Source of the DNA: Silvibacterium sp.
GTDB taxonomy: Bacteria > Acidobacteriota > Terriglobia > Terriglobales > Acidobacteriaceae
NCBI GenBank assembly: GCA_030037215.1
Contig: JASHRS010000263.1
Span: forward strand, 1-34,959
DNA length: 34,959 nucleotides
Direction of reading: 5' to 3'
Below are positions 26,965 to 34,959 of the stretch, one piece after another; within the stretch, counting starts at the first letter, position 1, and each line of letters begins with the position of its first letter. Under the pieces are notes generated by a model, which searched no databases, was not told the origin of the DNA, and was given only the letters and a program-made list of their open reading frames with translations. Both the position numbers and the translations under genes were made by a program.

Positions 26965-27664
26965 GCTGCAACTCCCTTCCCTGCTCAACTGGTGCGCAAC
27001 GCTGCAGCAACTCCTCAAACATCGCTGCAAGCCCGTCGATCGCGGTGAAGGCGCACATACCTATAGCCCGCTCCTGTTCTGCGTCCAACTCCATGCAGTC
27101 GAGAGTGTGGTTCAGATCGGCCAAGTGCGAGGGGTCGTCTTCGGCATGCCTCAGCAGGCAGCGGAAAGCGGTTGCCGGGACTCTCGACCGAATCCTGATG
27201 TCTTCGAGCTGCGACGCTAAGGGAGCGTACCCTTCCATCAAGATCAGGTACCCCATGACTGCGACGGGATGTACATGCGTCATCCAGAAATACTGGGCTC
27301 CGATAAGATTTACTACAGCCGTGCACGGCTGAGAATGAAGAATCTCCAGCTCCTTAAAGCCCAAAGTTTGAATGTCGTCTCGAAGCCATTGATCATGTCC
27401 GCGTTCCTCTTCGAGATGCACTTCCATGTATGCGGCGAGTGTGTTCGCTACAAGATCTGCCGTTGGCCGAGCAAGCGCCAAATCGCGCGCCACGCTCATC
27501 AGAGTAATTGAATTGCGCATAATACAATGCGCCTGAAGAAGAAATTCGGGAAGCAGGCTAGGCAGATCGCGATGATTCCAAAAGAGATATGTCGACGCAA
27601 ATAGCCGACGCTCAGCCAGGTGGATTTTTCCCCATAGAACGTCGCTGTTCGTCGGGCCTTCCAT
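26951..27664 (-). CDS. Heme-oxygenase-like / iron-containing redox enzyme family protein (putative diiron oxidase-like, HDO/TenA-PqqC fold)
   Basis: 237 aa predicted all-helical; HLEEERGHDQWLRDD (E-xx-H), ILMEGYAP and HAEDDPSHLADL (H-xxx-D-xx-H) match the metal-ligand spacing seen in heme-oxygenase-like diiron proteins. GGAG ribosome-binding site upstream. Confidence 0.6.
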   Translation of the reverse strand: MEGPTNSDVLWGKIHLAERRLFASTYLFWNHRDLPSLLPEFLLQAHCIMRNSITLMSVARDLALARPTADLVANTLAAYMEVHLEEERGHDQWLRDDIQTLGFKELEILHSQPCTAVVNLIGAQYFWMTHVHPVAVMGYLILMEGYAPLASQLEDIRIRSRVPATAFRCLLRHAEDDPSHLADLNHTLDCMELDAEQERAIGMCAFTAIDGLAAMFEELLQRCAPVEQGRELQHAGA

Positions 27665-27765
27665 CGTTTTACTCCAGCGTTTAAGCTGCTCCTGCTCGGC
27701 TTTGCCTCAGATTCGGAATATATTTTGAACCAAGAACCCCTGGCAAAGTTTCCAGAACAAGACCG

Positions 27766-27794
27766 ACGTGACGGGAACAGAGTGACCGTCACGT
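27766..27794 (-). terminator. Intergenic hairpin after the 63-aa peptide gene (possible attenuator or processing site)
   Basis: ACGTGACGG (27766-27774), 11-nt loop, CCGTCACGT (27786-27794): perfect 9-bp stem beginning 18 bp past the peptide stop codon; no clear U-tract. Confidence 0.5.
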
Positions 27795-27812
27795 GGTTAA
27801 AACCAGTACGTT

Positions 27813-28004
27813 TCAGATGCCGATATTTGGCCGCAAGTGTTCTTTGCCTGCCGGAGCCTCCCCCATTTTATGGCGTAATTTGACCAAGGTATCGACTTCT
27901 TCGTCGGACATCTTGTCGATCAACTGTTTATCGTTATCAGAAAAGTGCTCACCAGCAATGACTCCGGCTTCGTGAAGACGGTCAAAGTTGCTCTTGCTAC
28001 CCAT
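27813..28004 (-). CDS. 63-aa small protein, leader-peptide-like (possible RiPP precursor; resembles the aroma-sacti cluster type domain by eye)
   Basis: MGSKSNFDRLHEAGVIAGEHFSDNDKQLIDKMSDEEVDTLVKLRHKMGEAPAGKEHLRPNIGI; strong GAGGGGG Shine-Dalgarno just upstream of the ATG on the minus strand; no competing ORF on the other strand with better support. Confidence 0.6.
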   Translation of the reverse strand: MGSKSNFDRLHEAGVIAGEHFSDNDKQLIDKMSDEEVDTLVKLRHKMGEAPAGKEHLRPNIGI

Positions 28005-28139
28005 TGGTCCCCCTCTGACATCGCAAGCGAGTCCGGCCGTCGCTGAATTTTGGCGATCAAAATCGGAAGCACTGGCGGTGTGGTCCCGATTGTATACGAA
28101 ATACTGGCTGCTTCAACCTGCGAGGTTTAACATGCTGGC

Positions 28140-29768
28140 ATGGCGGATACCGCATCACACGCGTTTTCTCTAAATCTCGTACACGACGGAAAAGAGACCA
28201 GGATTGCCGCGCAGACGCCATTCACGATTGGGCGCTCTCCTGAAATGAAGCTGGTGCTGCCCTACCCTTACATTTCCCGCCGTCATGCCGAGATTCATTT
28301 TGAGCCGTCGAGCCAACGCCTGGAACTGATTGCACCAGGCAGCGAGTGCTTTGTGAACGGAGTTCGCGTAACTCGCCATTTGCTTTCCCCTGGAGACCAG
28401 ATCCGCCTCGGCTTCCTGCAAGGGCCGCTCCTTTCCATCGTGGAGAATACTTCCAGTCACTCTTCTCTCCGTACTACCTTAGGTCACCTGAAGGAGCCCT
28501 CGGGCTCGGAAGCCGATTTGACCAAGCTCAGCTGGTTTGTAGAGGCTGCCCGTCGGCTCAACGACGTCGGGGCGGTACAAGAGATTCTGGAGGCATTGGT
28601 TGACACGACGCTCGAACTGACGCGAGTTGAACGAGGATATGTCTTTTTGAGAAATGCTGCTGGGGAACTGAGGCTTGCGGCAGGACGCAGTCATGCAGGC
28701 GAAAGCCTGTCGGACAGTTCCACCTTGTCGCACACGGCGATTCGACAAGCCATTGAAAGCGGCTCGGAATTCATTGTGACCGATACACTTTCCGCGGGAG
28801 CTGCTGCACCTACCCACAGTATTGTTGCCCAGAGCATCCGCGCAATTATCTGTATACCTTTGCGGAAGCACTCGAGTGAGCGTACTTCGAAAGATTCACA
28901 GGTGCTTGGGGTTCTATATCTCGATAGCCGACAGCAGAGAAGTCGGCTCACCCGGCTGGATAACGACTTGCTACGAACCATTGCGGCTGAGGCAACTCTG
29001 CTTGTGGAGAATGCGACGCTGGCAGAAGCCGAGGCCGCTGCCCGACGCTACCGCGAAGAACTGATCATTGCGTCGGAGATTCAGCAGGGCCTGATGTCAG
29101 TGAGAATTCCCTGCCTCTCATTTGCGGAAGTCGACGCACACAGCATCCCGTGCAAAGGGATCGCTGGTGATTTCTATGATGTTCTATGCCATAACGACGC
29201 GTTATATGTCGTGGTTTCCGATATTTCAGGAAAAGGCGTTTCGGCTGCAGTGCTTGGGTCTACGCTGCAAGGCCTGATTCACGGCCAGATTCTCTCCGGG
29301 TTGTCACTGCCTGAGATCGCGCTTTTCGCCAACAAATACATCTGCGACAAGAACATTCGAAAGTACGCCACGCTGTTTCTTCTCCGACTGACCACTGATG
29401 GTGTCGCGGAGTATGTGAATTGCGGCCATGTCCAGCCCCTGCTGCACCGCACTGTTGACCAGTCGCCTGGTGCTACTACCGCACCTGCGAGTTGCAATCT
29501 GCCAGTCGGCCTGTTTGCGGATGCCACGTACACCTCCGAAATCCTGCAACTCGAACCTAGGCAGCGGCTGTTCGTCCTGACGGACGGAATTACGGAAGCC
29601 GAAGATCCGTCGGGGCAGTGCTTCGGTGACGGTCGGCTGCAGTCACTGATATCGAATGGTGCAATGCTCAGCCACATTTTTGATGAACTCAGGACGTTTA
29701 CTGTAGGGGCAGAGCTCGAAGACGACTGCACGATGGTCGAGATCCGTTATCGCCCGCAGCAGCAATAG
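28140..29768 (+). CDS. FHA-GAF-PP2C (SpoIIE-like) serine phosphatase
   Basis: 542 aa; FHA domain (FTIGRSPEMKLVLPYPYISRRHAEIHF), GAF-like centre (LDSRQQRSRLTRLDNDLLRTIAAEATLLVENA), SpoIIE domain (GIAGDFYDVL, VVSDISGKGVSAAVL, NCGHVQPLL, LTDGITEAED, DDCTMVEIRY). Confidence 0.92.
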   Translation: MADTASHAFSLNLVHDGKETRIAAQTPFTIGRSPEMKLVLPYPYISRRHAEIHFEPSSQRLELIAPGSECFVNGVRVTRHLLSPGDQIRLGFLQGPLLSIVENTSSHSSLRTTLGHLKEPSGSEADLTKLSWFVEAARRLNDVGAVQEILEALVDTTLELTRVERGYVFLRNAAGELRLAAGRSHAGESLSDSSTLSHTAIRQAIESGSEFIVTDTLSAGAAAPTHSIVAQSIRAIICIPLRKHSSERTSKDSQVLGVLYLDSRQQRSRLTRLDNDLLRTIAAEATLLVENATLAEAEAAARRYREELIIASEIQQGLMSVRIPCLSFAEVDAHSIPCKGIAGDFYDVLCHNDALYVVVSDISGKGVSAAVLGSTLQGLIHGQILSGLSLPEIALFANKYICDKNIRKYATLFLLRLTTDGVAEYVNCGHVQPLLHRTVDQSPGATTAPASCNLPVGLFADATYTSEILQLEPRQRLFVLTDGITEAEDPSGQCFGDGRLQSLISNGAMLSHIFDELRTFTVGAELEDDCTMVEIRYRPQQQ

Positions 29769-29786
29769 ACAGCAAATGCAGAGTTG

Positions 29787-30872
29787 CTACTCGAACAGTT
29801 CCGGCTGCCGGGTGGCTTTCGGATATTTGCCTTGTTCAGACGGACCCCGGAAGTTGCTCAGACCTATGCCGACGAGCCGGAAGCGCTGTTCAGGACTAGT
29901 TCCGACGCGGCTGCGAAGAGAAAGAGCAATAGCGGTCAGCTCTTCGCAGGATGACGGCGGGCTTTCGGGCGTATGGCTACGGGTGAGGATCGCGAATTCC
30001 CGGGTCTTTAACTTGAGGACCACAGTGCGTGCAGTGCGCGATTCCTTGCAGGAGGCGTTCCAAACCCTTTCGGCGAGGCATCGGATCGTAGACTCGGTTT
30101 CCTGAAGGGAGACATCGTGCTCGAAGGTATCTTCGGCAGAGATGGATTTCGTCGGCCTATCGGGAACTACCGGGCTATTGTCAATGCCGTGCGCGAGTTC
30201 GTAAAGGCGGAGGCCATAGTGTCCGAAGCGGTCCTCGAGGATGGGCGCATCCACAGCTTTCAGATCGCCTACGGTTCTGATTCCCAGCTCGGCAAGGCGC
30301 TTTTCTGTAACTTTTCCCACGCCGGGAATACGACCGACAGGGAGTGGTGCGAGGAATGCGTCAATGTCTTCAGGCTGGATAACGAACAGGCCATCGGGTT
30401 TACGCCAGTCGGAGGCGATTTTTGCCAGGAATTTGTTGGGCGCGACTCCAGCAGACGCGGTGAGGTGCAGTTCTTCGCGGATTTGTTTACGGATGGCCTG
30501 GGCAACGCGTGTGGCCGTGGGCATGCCGGTCTTGTTTTCGGTTACGTCGAGATAGGCCTCGTCGAGCGACAGCGGTTCGATCAGGTCAGTGTGACGTGCA
30601 AAGATTTCGCGAGTACTGCGCGAGACGACGCGATAACGTGAGAAATCGGGCGGGACGAAAATGGCCTGTGGGCAGAGCCTTTCGGCGCGAAGCGCAGGCA
30701 TTGCCGAACGCACGCCAAAAGCTCTGGCTTCATAGGATGCCGCGCAGACGACGGAGCGATTGCCTTTCCAGGCGACGACCACGGGTTTGCCGCGCAGGAG
30801 GGGATCATCGCGCTGCTCTACTGACGCATAGAATGCATCCATATCTATATGGACGATTTTGCGGATACTCAT
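29787..30872 (-). CDS. dinB: DNA polymerase IV (Y-family)
   Basis: 361 aa; IVHIDMDAFYASVEQRDDPLLRGKPVVV, SLDEAYLDVTENK, SAGVAPNKFLAKIASDWRKPDGL, PGVGKVTEKRLAELGI. Confidence 0.96.
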   Translation of the reverse strand: MSIRKIVHIDMDAFYASVEQRDDPLLRGKPVVVAWKGNRSVVCAASYEARAFGVRSAMPALRAERLCPQAIFVPPDFSRYRVVSRSTREIFARHTDLIEPLSLDEAYLDVTENKTGMPTATRVAQAIRKQIREELHLTASAGVAPNKFLAKIASDWRKPDGLFVIQPEDIDAFLAPLPVGRIPGVGKVTEKRLAELGIRTVGDLKAVDAPILEDRFGHYGLRLYELAHGIDNSPVVPDRPTKSISAEDTFEHDVSLQETESTIRCLAERVWNASCKESRTARTVVLKLKTREFAILTRSHTPESPPSSCEELTAIALSLRSRVGTSPEQRFRLVGIGLSNFRGPSEQGKYPKATRQPELFE

Positions 30873-30994
30873 CGGGAGACGCTCTTCCGGGATAATCGTA
30901 TTCCCGTTGTGGCTCGCGATACAGCACAGTGATGCACGACACAGAAAAGTGTGTTTCTGTTTCCCGCATAGATGTGCGAGGATACTCTGTTGAG

Positions 30995-31393
30995 ATGAAC
31001 CCCAATGTTTTCTTGATGATGTTGGCTGCGAACCCCTGGCCCTCTATTGTGGCGCTGTTGGCCGGCGCGCTGGCGTTCGGGATCGCTCCGCTGGCACTGG
31101 CGAAGTTATGGGCGGTGAAGTTTTCTCCGGCCAAGCCTGGAATCGATAAAAATGCAATTTATGAGTGCGGACTGGAGTCGAGGGGTGATGCCTGGATCCA
31201 GTTCAAGGCGTCTTATTATTTGTACGCGATTATTTTTCTTATCTTCGACGTCGAGGCGGTTTTTCTGCTGCCGTTTGCTGTGGCATTTACCGGACTGCCG
31301 GTGGGAGCGTGCGTGGCGATGCTGGTGTTCCTGCTGCTGCTGCTTGAAGGGCTGGTATGGGCATGCCAGAAAGGCGTGTTGACGTGGAGTTGA
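30995..31393 (+). CDS. nuoA: NADH-quinone oxidoreductase subunit A
   Basis: KYECGLE-like motif (IYECGLESRGDAWIQFKASYYLYAIIFLIFDVEAVFLLPFAV). ATG at 30995 preferred over the ORF-track start at 30929. Confidence 0.93.
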   Translation: MNPNVFLMMLAANPWPSIVALLAGALAFGIAPLALAKLWAVKFSPAKPGIDKNAIYECGLESRGDAWIQFKASYYLYAIIFLIFDVEAVFLLPFAVAFTGLPVGACVAMLVFLLLLLEGLVWACQKGVLTWS

Positions 31394-31414
31394 GCAAACT
31401 GCATAGGCGATGCG

Positions 31415-32038
31415 ATGGAACAGGATGAAACAGAAGCACTGAAGGCTGAGTTGAGGAAACACGGGATTCTTACGACGACCTTTGAAGAGCTTTACAACTG
31501 GGGCCGGAAGAACTCCGTGTGGCCGTTGACGTTTGGGCTGGCATGCTGCGCGATCGAGATGATCGCTACGACAATGGCGCGCTATGATCTGGCCCGATTC
31601 GGCGCGGAGGTTTTTCGCGCGTCTCCGCGGCAGGCGGACTTGATTATCGTGTCCGGAACGGTAACGAAGAAGATGGCTCCACAGGTAGTGCGGCTCTACA
31701 ACCAGATGCCGGAACCAAAATATGTGATTGCTATGGGCGCGTGCGCAATCTCCGGAGGACCATTTCGCGACGGCTATAACGTGCTGAAAGGAATCGACCG
31801 GTACATTCCGGTGGATGTGCATATTCCCGGATGCCCGCCGCGACCGGAGGCGCTGATTGACGCGTTCATGACGCTACAGAAGAAGATCAGTGAACAGCAA
31901 TTGACGGGCGAGGGCCGTCCGCGACACCTGTATGCAGAGCTGCCGAGCGAGTTCAAGGTTCCGGATTATGGTGAGCATGGACTGGAGCCAACGGAAAATG
32001 CCGAGGTGTGGAACCCGCTCAAAGTGATTCAGGGATGA
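31415..32038 (+). CDS. nuoB: NADH-quinone oxidoreductase subunit B
   Basis: [50 protein letters not shown] ... [11 protein letters not shown] ... [18 protein letters not shown]. Confidence 0.97.
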   Translation: MEQDETEALKAELRKHGILTTTFEELYNWGRKNSVWPLTFGLACCAIEMIATTMARYDLARFGAEVFRASPRQADLIIVSGTVTKKMAPQVVRLYNQMPEPKYVIAMGACAISGGPFRDGYNVLKGIDRYIPVDVHIPGCPPRPEALIDAFMTLQKKISEQQLTGEGRPRHLYAELPSEFKVPDYGEHGLEPTENAEVWNPLKVIQG

Positions 32039-32649
32039 CAGCACAAACCATCAGTGCGGAGCAGGTCAAGGCGGCAATTGAGGCGGCCGTTCCCGGCTGC
32101 CGCGTGGAGATTCTGCAAAACGGCAGCCCTTCAGCACAGCATTCCTTAGTTCTCGATCATAAGCATGCGACAGAGATTGCGCGCTTTTTACGCGATGATG
32201 TAGAGCTGCGTCTGGACTACTGCTCGAATGTGACAGGAGTGGACTGGCTGGATACCGAAGTCAGCGAGAAAGTGAAGACGAAGAAGCTGGTGGATGGCGT
32301 GGAAACCGAGGTTGAAGAAGTAAAAAAGACCACGGTTCCTGGCAGGCTGGAGGCCGTTTATCACCTTTTTTCGATGGAAAAGAAGCATGGGCCGGTGATC
32401 GTGCTGCTGCGAACGGGAAATCGCACGGATGACGTGCGCGTGCCGTCGCTGACTCCGGTGTGGCGAAGTGCGGAGTTCCAGGAGCGCGAGGTTTTCGATC
32501 TGTACGGGATTGTGTTTGAAGGGCATCCTGATCTGCGGCGCATTTTGATGTGGGATGAGTTCGCCGATCATCCGATGCGCAAGGACTATGTGCCTCCGGC
32601 AGACGATGATGAGCCGTTGCATGCGGCGACCGGCGAGAGAGAGCGATGA
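32035..32649 (+). CDS. nuoC: NADH-quinone oxidoreductase subunit C
   Basis: [70 protein letters not shown] overlaps the nuoB stop (ATGA). Confidence 0.95.
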   Translation: MTAQTISAEQVKAAIEAAVPGCRVEILQNGSPSAQHSLVLDHKHATEIARFLRDDVELRLDYCSNVTGVDWLDTEVSEKVKTKKLVDGVETEVEEVKKTTVPGRLEAVYHLFSMEKKHGPVIVLLRTGNRTDDVRVPSLTPVWRSAEFQEREVFDLYGIVFEGHPDLRRILMWDEFADHPMRKDYVPPADDDEPLHAATGERER

Positions 32650-33800
32650 GCGTGGAGATTGCAGAGGACAGGATGGCGGAACTAACCGGTGATCCCGACA
32701 GCGGCCAGCTGCTCGAAATCTCAATGGGGCCGCATCATCCGTCGACGCACGGGGTATTCCGCATGAACGTGACGCTGGAGGGCGAGCGCGTGGTGCGGCT
32801 GAAACCCGTGTTCGGCTATCTGCATCGCAACCACGAAAAGATTGCGGAAAACGCGAGCTATCTGGCAGCGATTCCTTACACCGACCGGCTGGATTATCTG
32901 TGCTCAATGACCAACAACTGGGGCTACGCGCTCGCCGTGGAGAAACTGGTGGGGATTGCGGTGCCGGAGCGCGCCGAATACATCCGGGTGATTGTAGCGG
33001 AGCTGACGCGGCTTCAAAACCATGCATCGCTGATCGGATTTTTGCTGCAGGACATGGGCGCGAGCGGTACTCCGCTGATGTATGCCTTCCGCGAGAGGGA
33101 AAAGATTCTGGACCTGTTCGAGTCGCTCACAGGATCACGCATGATGTGCAATTACATGCGTTTTGGAGGGGTAAGAGTCGATACGACGCCTGAATGGCTG
33201 GAGGAGGTACAGGCGCTGGTAAGCCGGTTTCCTCAGTTCCTGGATGAGTTCGAGAAACTGCTGACGGAAAACGAAATTCTGATGAGCCGTACGCAGGGAG
33301 TGGGGATTCTTCCGCGCGAACTGGCCATCAATGCCGGAGTGACCGGGCCGATGCTGCGTGCGAGCGGCGTGAATTACGACATCCGCAAAGTGGACGGCTA
33401 CGGTATTTATGACCGCTTCACCTTCCGCGTGCCGCTGGGCGAGCACGGCGACGTGTACGACCGGTACATGATGCGTGCGCTGGAGATGCACGAGTCTCTG
33501 AAGATTCTGGAGCAGGCGCTCAGGGAGATTACGGCCGGTCCGGTAATCGATCCAAAGACACGGTTGCGCGGATTGCGTCCTAAGGCAGGCGAGGCGTACG
33601 GAAGGATCGAGTCGCCAAAGGGCGAACTGGGATTTTATCTGATCAGCAACGGGACGACGGAGCCGTATCGCTACAGGGTAAGGCCGCCGAGTCTCATCAA
33701 CCTGACGGTGCTCGAAGATATGTGCCTGGGACGAAGCGTGGCAGATATTGTTGTGATTCTTGGCAGCATAGACATTGTTTTAGGCGAGGTAGACCGCTGA
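32646..33800 (+). CDS. nuoD: NADH-quinone oxidoreductase subunit D
   Basis: [61 protein letters not shown]-terminal [39 protein letters not shown]. Confidence 0.97.
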   Translation: MSVEIAEDRMAELTGDPDSGQLLEISMGPHHPSTHGVFRMNVTLEGERVVRLKPVFGYLHRNHEKIAENASYLAAIPYTDRLDYLCSMTNNWGYALAVEKLVGIAVPERAEYIRVIVAELTRLQNHASLIGFLLQDMGASGTPLMYAFREREKILDLFESLTGSRMMCNYMRFGGVRVDTTPEWLEEVQALVSRFPQFLDEFEKLLTENEILMSRTQGVGILPRELAINAGVTGPMLRASGVNYDIRKVDGYGIYDRFTFRVPLGEHGDVYDRYMMRALEMHESLKILEQALREITAGPVIDPKTRLRGLRPKAGEAYGRIESPKGELGFYLISNGTTEPYRYRVRPPSLINLTVLEDMCLGRSVADIVVILGSIDIVLGEVDR

Positions 33801-33860
33801 GGATGCGGGTGTATCTTGAGAGTGAGTTTGAGCGCATGTTGAAGCACGAACGGACAAACC

Positions 33861-34451
33861 ATGCTGGGTAAAGGCATCTTAAAGGGTCTGGTGGAGACGG
33901 CCCGGAATTTCTTTGGCAGCTACGCCGAAAAGGAGCGGCTGACGACTGTTCAGTTTCCTGAAGAGCGGCTGGTGCAGCCCGAGGCGGCCCGTGTTTTTCC
34001 GTTTCTGCTGTACGACACCGACGATGCGGAAAAGGGCTTGCGCTGCGTCGCATGCAAGATATGCGAGGTTGAATGCCCGCCGAAGTGCATCACGATTGAA
34101 AAAAGCACGGAGAAGAAGCCGGATTATGCTGGCAACTACGCGGGCAAACCACAGTTCTATCCAGCAAAGTTCAGCATCGACGTCTCTGTCTGCATGAGCT
34201 GCCAGATCTGCGTGGAGGTTTGCCCCTTTGACGCGATCAAGATGGACACGGCCTTTGAGCTGAGCACGGACGACCGCTTCGGCGGCCTGCTGTGGGAGAA
34301 AGACCGGCTCACGAAATCGAACGAGTATTATCACTTGATCCATCCGACGGAAGCGGCTGAAGTGGACGCACAGCTTGCCGGGAAGAAAGCCAAAGCTGAG
34401 GCGAAGCCCGCTGCCGCTGCAGCGACGACAGGAGCCGCAGCCGCCCGATGA
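33861..34451 (+). CDS. nuoI: NADH-quinone oxidoreductase subunit I (2x[4Fe-4S] ferredoxin-like) with Ala/Lys-rich tail
   Basis: RCVACKICEVECPPKCI and CMSCQICVEVCPFDAIKMD cluster motifs; C-terminal KKAKAEAKPAAAAATTGAAAAR. Confidence 0.95.
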   Translation: MLGKGILKGLVETARNFFGSYAEKERLTTVQFPEERLVQPEAARVFPFLLYDTDDAEKGLRCVACKICEVECPPKCITIEKSTEKKPDYAGNYAGKPQFYPAKFSIDVSVCMSCQICVEVCPFDAIKMDTAFELSTDDRFGGLLWEKDRLTKSNEYYHLIHPTEAAEVDAQLAGKKAKAEAKPAAAAATTGAAAAR

Positions 34452-34959
34452 CGCAGGCTCTGGACCAGATTTTCGTAACGCTCAAGCACTGGGCAGTCGC
34501 GCATTTTCCGGCGGCGTTACAGCCTGCGGTGTCGATTCTGCTGTCGATCGTTGCAGTCCTGGTGATTTTCCCCACGCTGTTTGCAGTGACAACGATTCTT
34601 GAGCGCAAAGGGCTGGCGCGGATTCAGAACAGATATGGGCCGAACCGGGTAGGTCCATTCGGATTGCTCCAGCCGCTGGCGGATGCGTTGAAGTCGCTGA
34701 CCAAAGAAGATATTGTTCCGCGCTCGGCAGACAAGCTGGTGCATTTCGCGGCTCCGCTGTTGCTGGTGGCGACTGCGTTTCTGGAATATGCAGTGGTGCC
34801 TGTGGGCAGAAACATGGTTGTGGCGGATATGGACGCCGGCGTGCTGTTTTTCTTCGCTGTGAGTGCGGCGATGGAGCTGTCCATTTTCATGGCCGGATGG
34901 TCGAGCCGGAACAAATATTCGCTGCTGGGCGCGATGCGGGCCGTGGCGCAGATGATCAG
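34448..34959 (+). CDS. nuoH: NADH-quinone oxidoreductase subunit H, N-terminal part (runs off window end)
   Basis: ERKGLARIQNRYGPNRVGPFGLLQPLADALKSLTKEDIVPRSADK; ATG overlaps the nuoI stop; open to the window end. Confidence 0.95.
   Translation, partial: MTQALDQIFVTLKHWAVAHFPAALQPAVSILLSIVAVLVIFPTLFAVTTILERKGLARIQNRYGPNRVGPFGLLQPLADALKSLTKEDIVPRSADKLVHFAAPLLLVATAFLEYAVVPVGRNMVVADMDAGVLFFFAVSAAMELSIFMAGWSSRNKYSLLGAMRAVAQMI

Noticed and set aside
26838-27332. 164-aa plus-strand ORF
   Set aside because: Antisense to the kinase and HDO-like genes; composition consistent with a shadow frame.
27499-27792. 97-aa minus-strand ORF between the peptide and HDO-like genes, considered as an additional small precursor
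   Set aside because: Mostly overlaps the HDO-like gene in another frame, and its start sits in the hairpin; no clear ribosome-binding site.
31106-31822. 238-aa minus-strand ORF
   Set aside because: Antisense to nuoA/nuoB; no domain; His/Arg/Gln-rich shadow.
32188-33027. 279-aa minus-strand ORF
   Set aside because: Antisense to nuoC/nuoD; low-complexity Arg/Ser/Pro-rich translation typical of shadow ORFs.
1-34959. CRISPR arrays, tRNA/rRNA genes, transposases, integrases or phage genes
   Set aside because: None recognised by reading; no regularly spaced repeats and no mobile-element proteins among the ORFs.

Overview
The window appears to be a chromosomal segment from an Acidobacteria-like organism, judged from the Oar-type TonB receptor, the STPK-TolB-TPR architecture and the gene content. 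Five blocks can be read. (1) About 1-9.5 kb: a tightly overlapping minus-strand purine/ureide catabolic operon (allantoinase, three-subunit xanthine dehydrogenase, OHCU decarboxylase, HIU hydrolase, uricase, allantoate amidohydrolase, ureidoglycine aminohydrolase, and a second M20 amidohydrolase cut by the window edge), with a divergent guanine deaminase. (2) About 9.5-22.9 kb: a carbohydrate locus with a GH42 beta-galactosidase, a clan-D-like TIM-barrel protein, a beta-helix protein, an Oar-like TonB receptor, araB, araD and a divergent LacI regulator. (3) About 22.9-28 kb: a minus-strand gene set of a 63-aa leader-like peptide, a heme-oxygenase-like putative diiron protein, a Ser/Thr kinase-TolB-TPR protein and an S53 peptidase, divergent from an FHA-GAF-PP2C/SpoIIE phosphatase. 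This is the best candidate for an undescribed system, possibly RiPP-like or signalling. (4) dinB. (5) A complex I operon in the order nuoA-B-C-D-I-H with no nuoEFG between D and I. No rRNA, tRNA, CRISPR array or transposase was recognised. Product calls come from reading the translations by eye; no database search was run.
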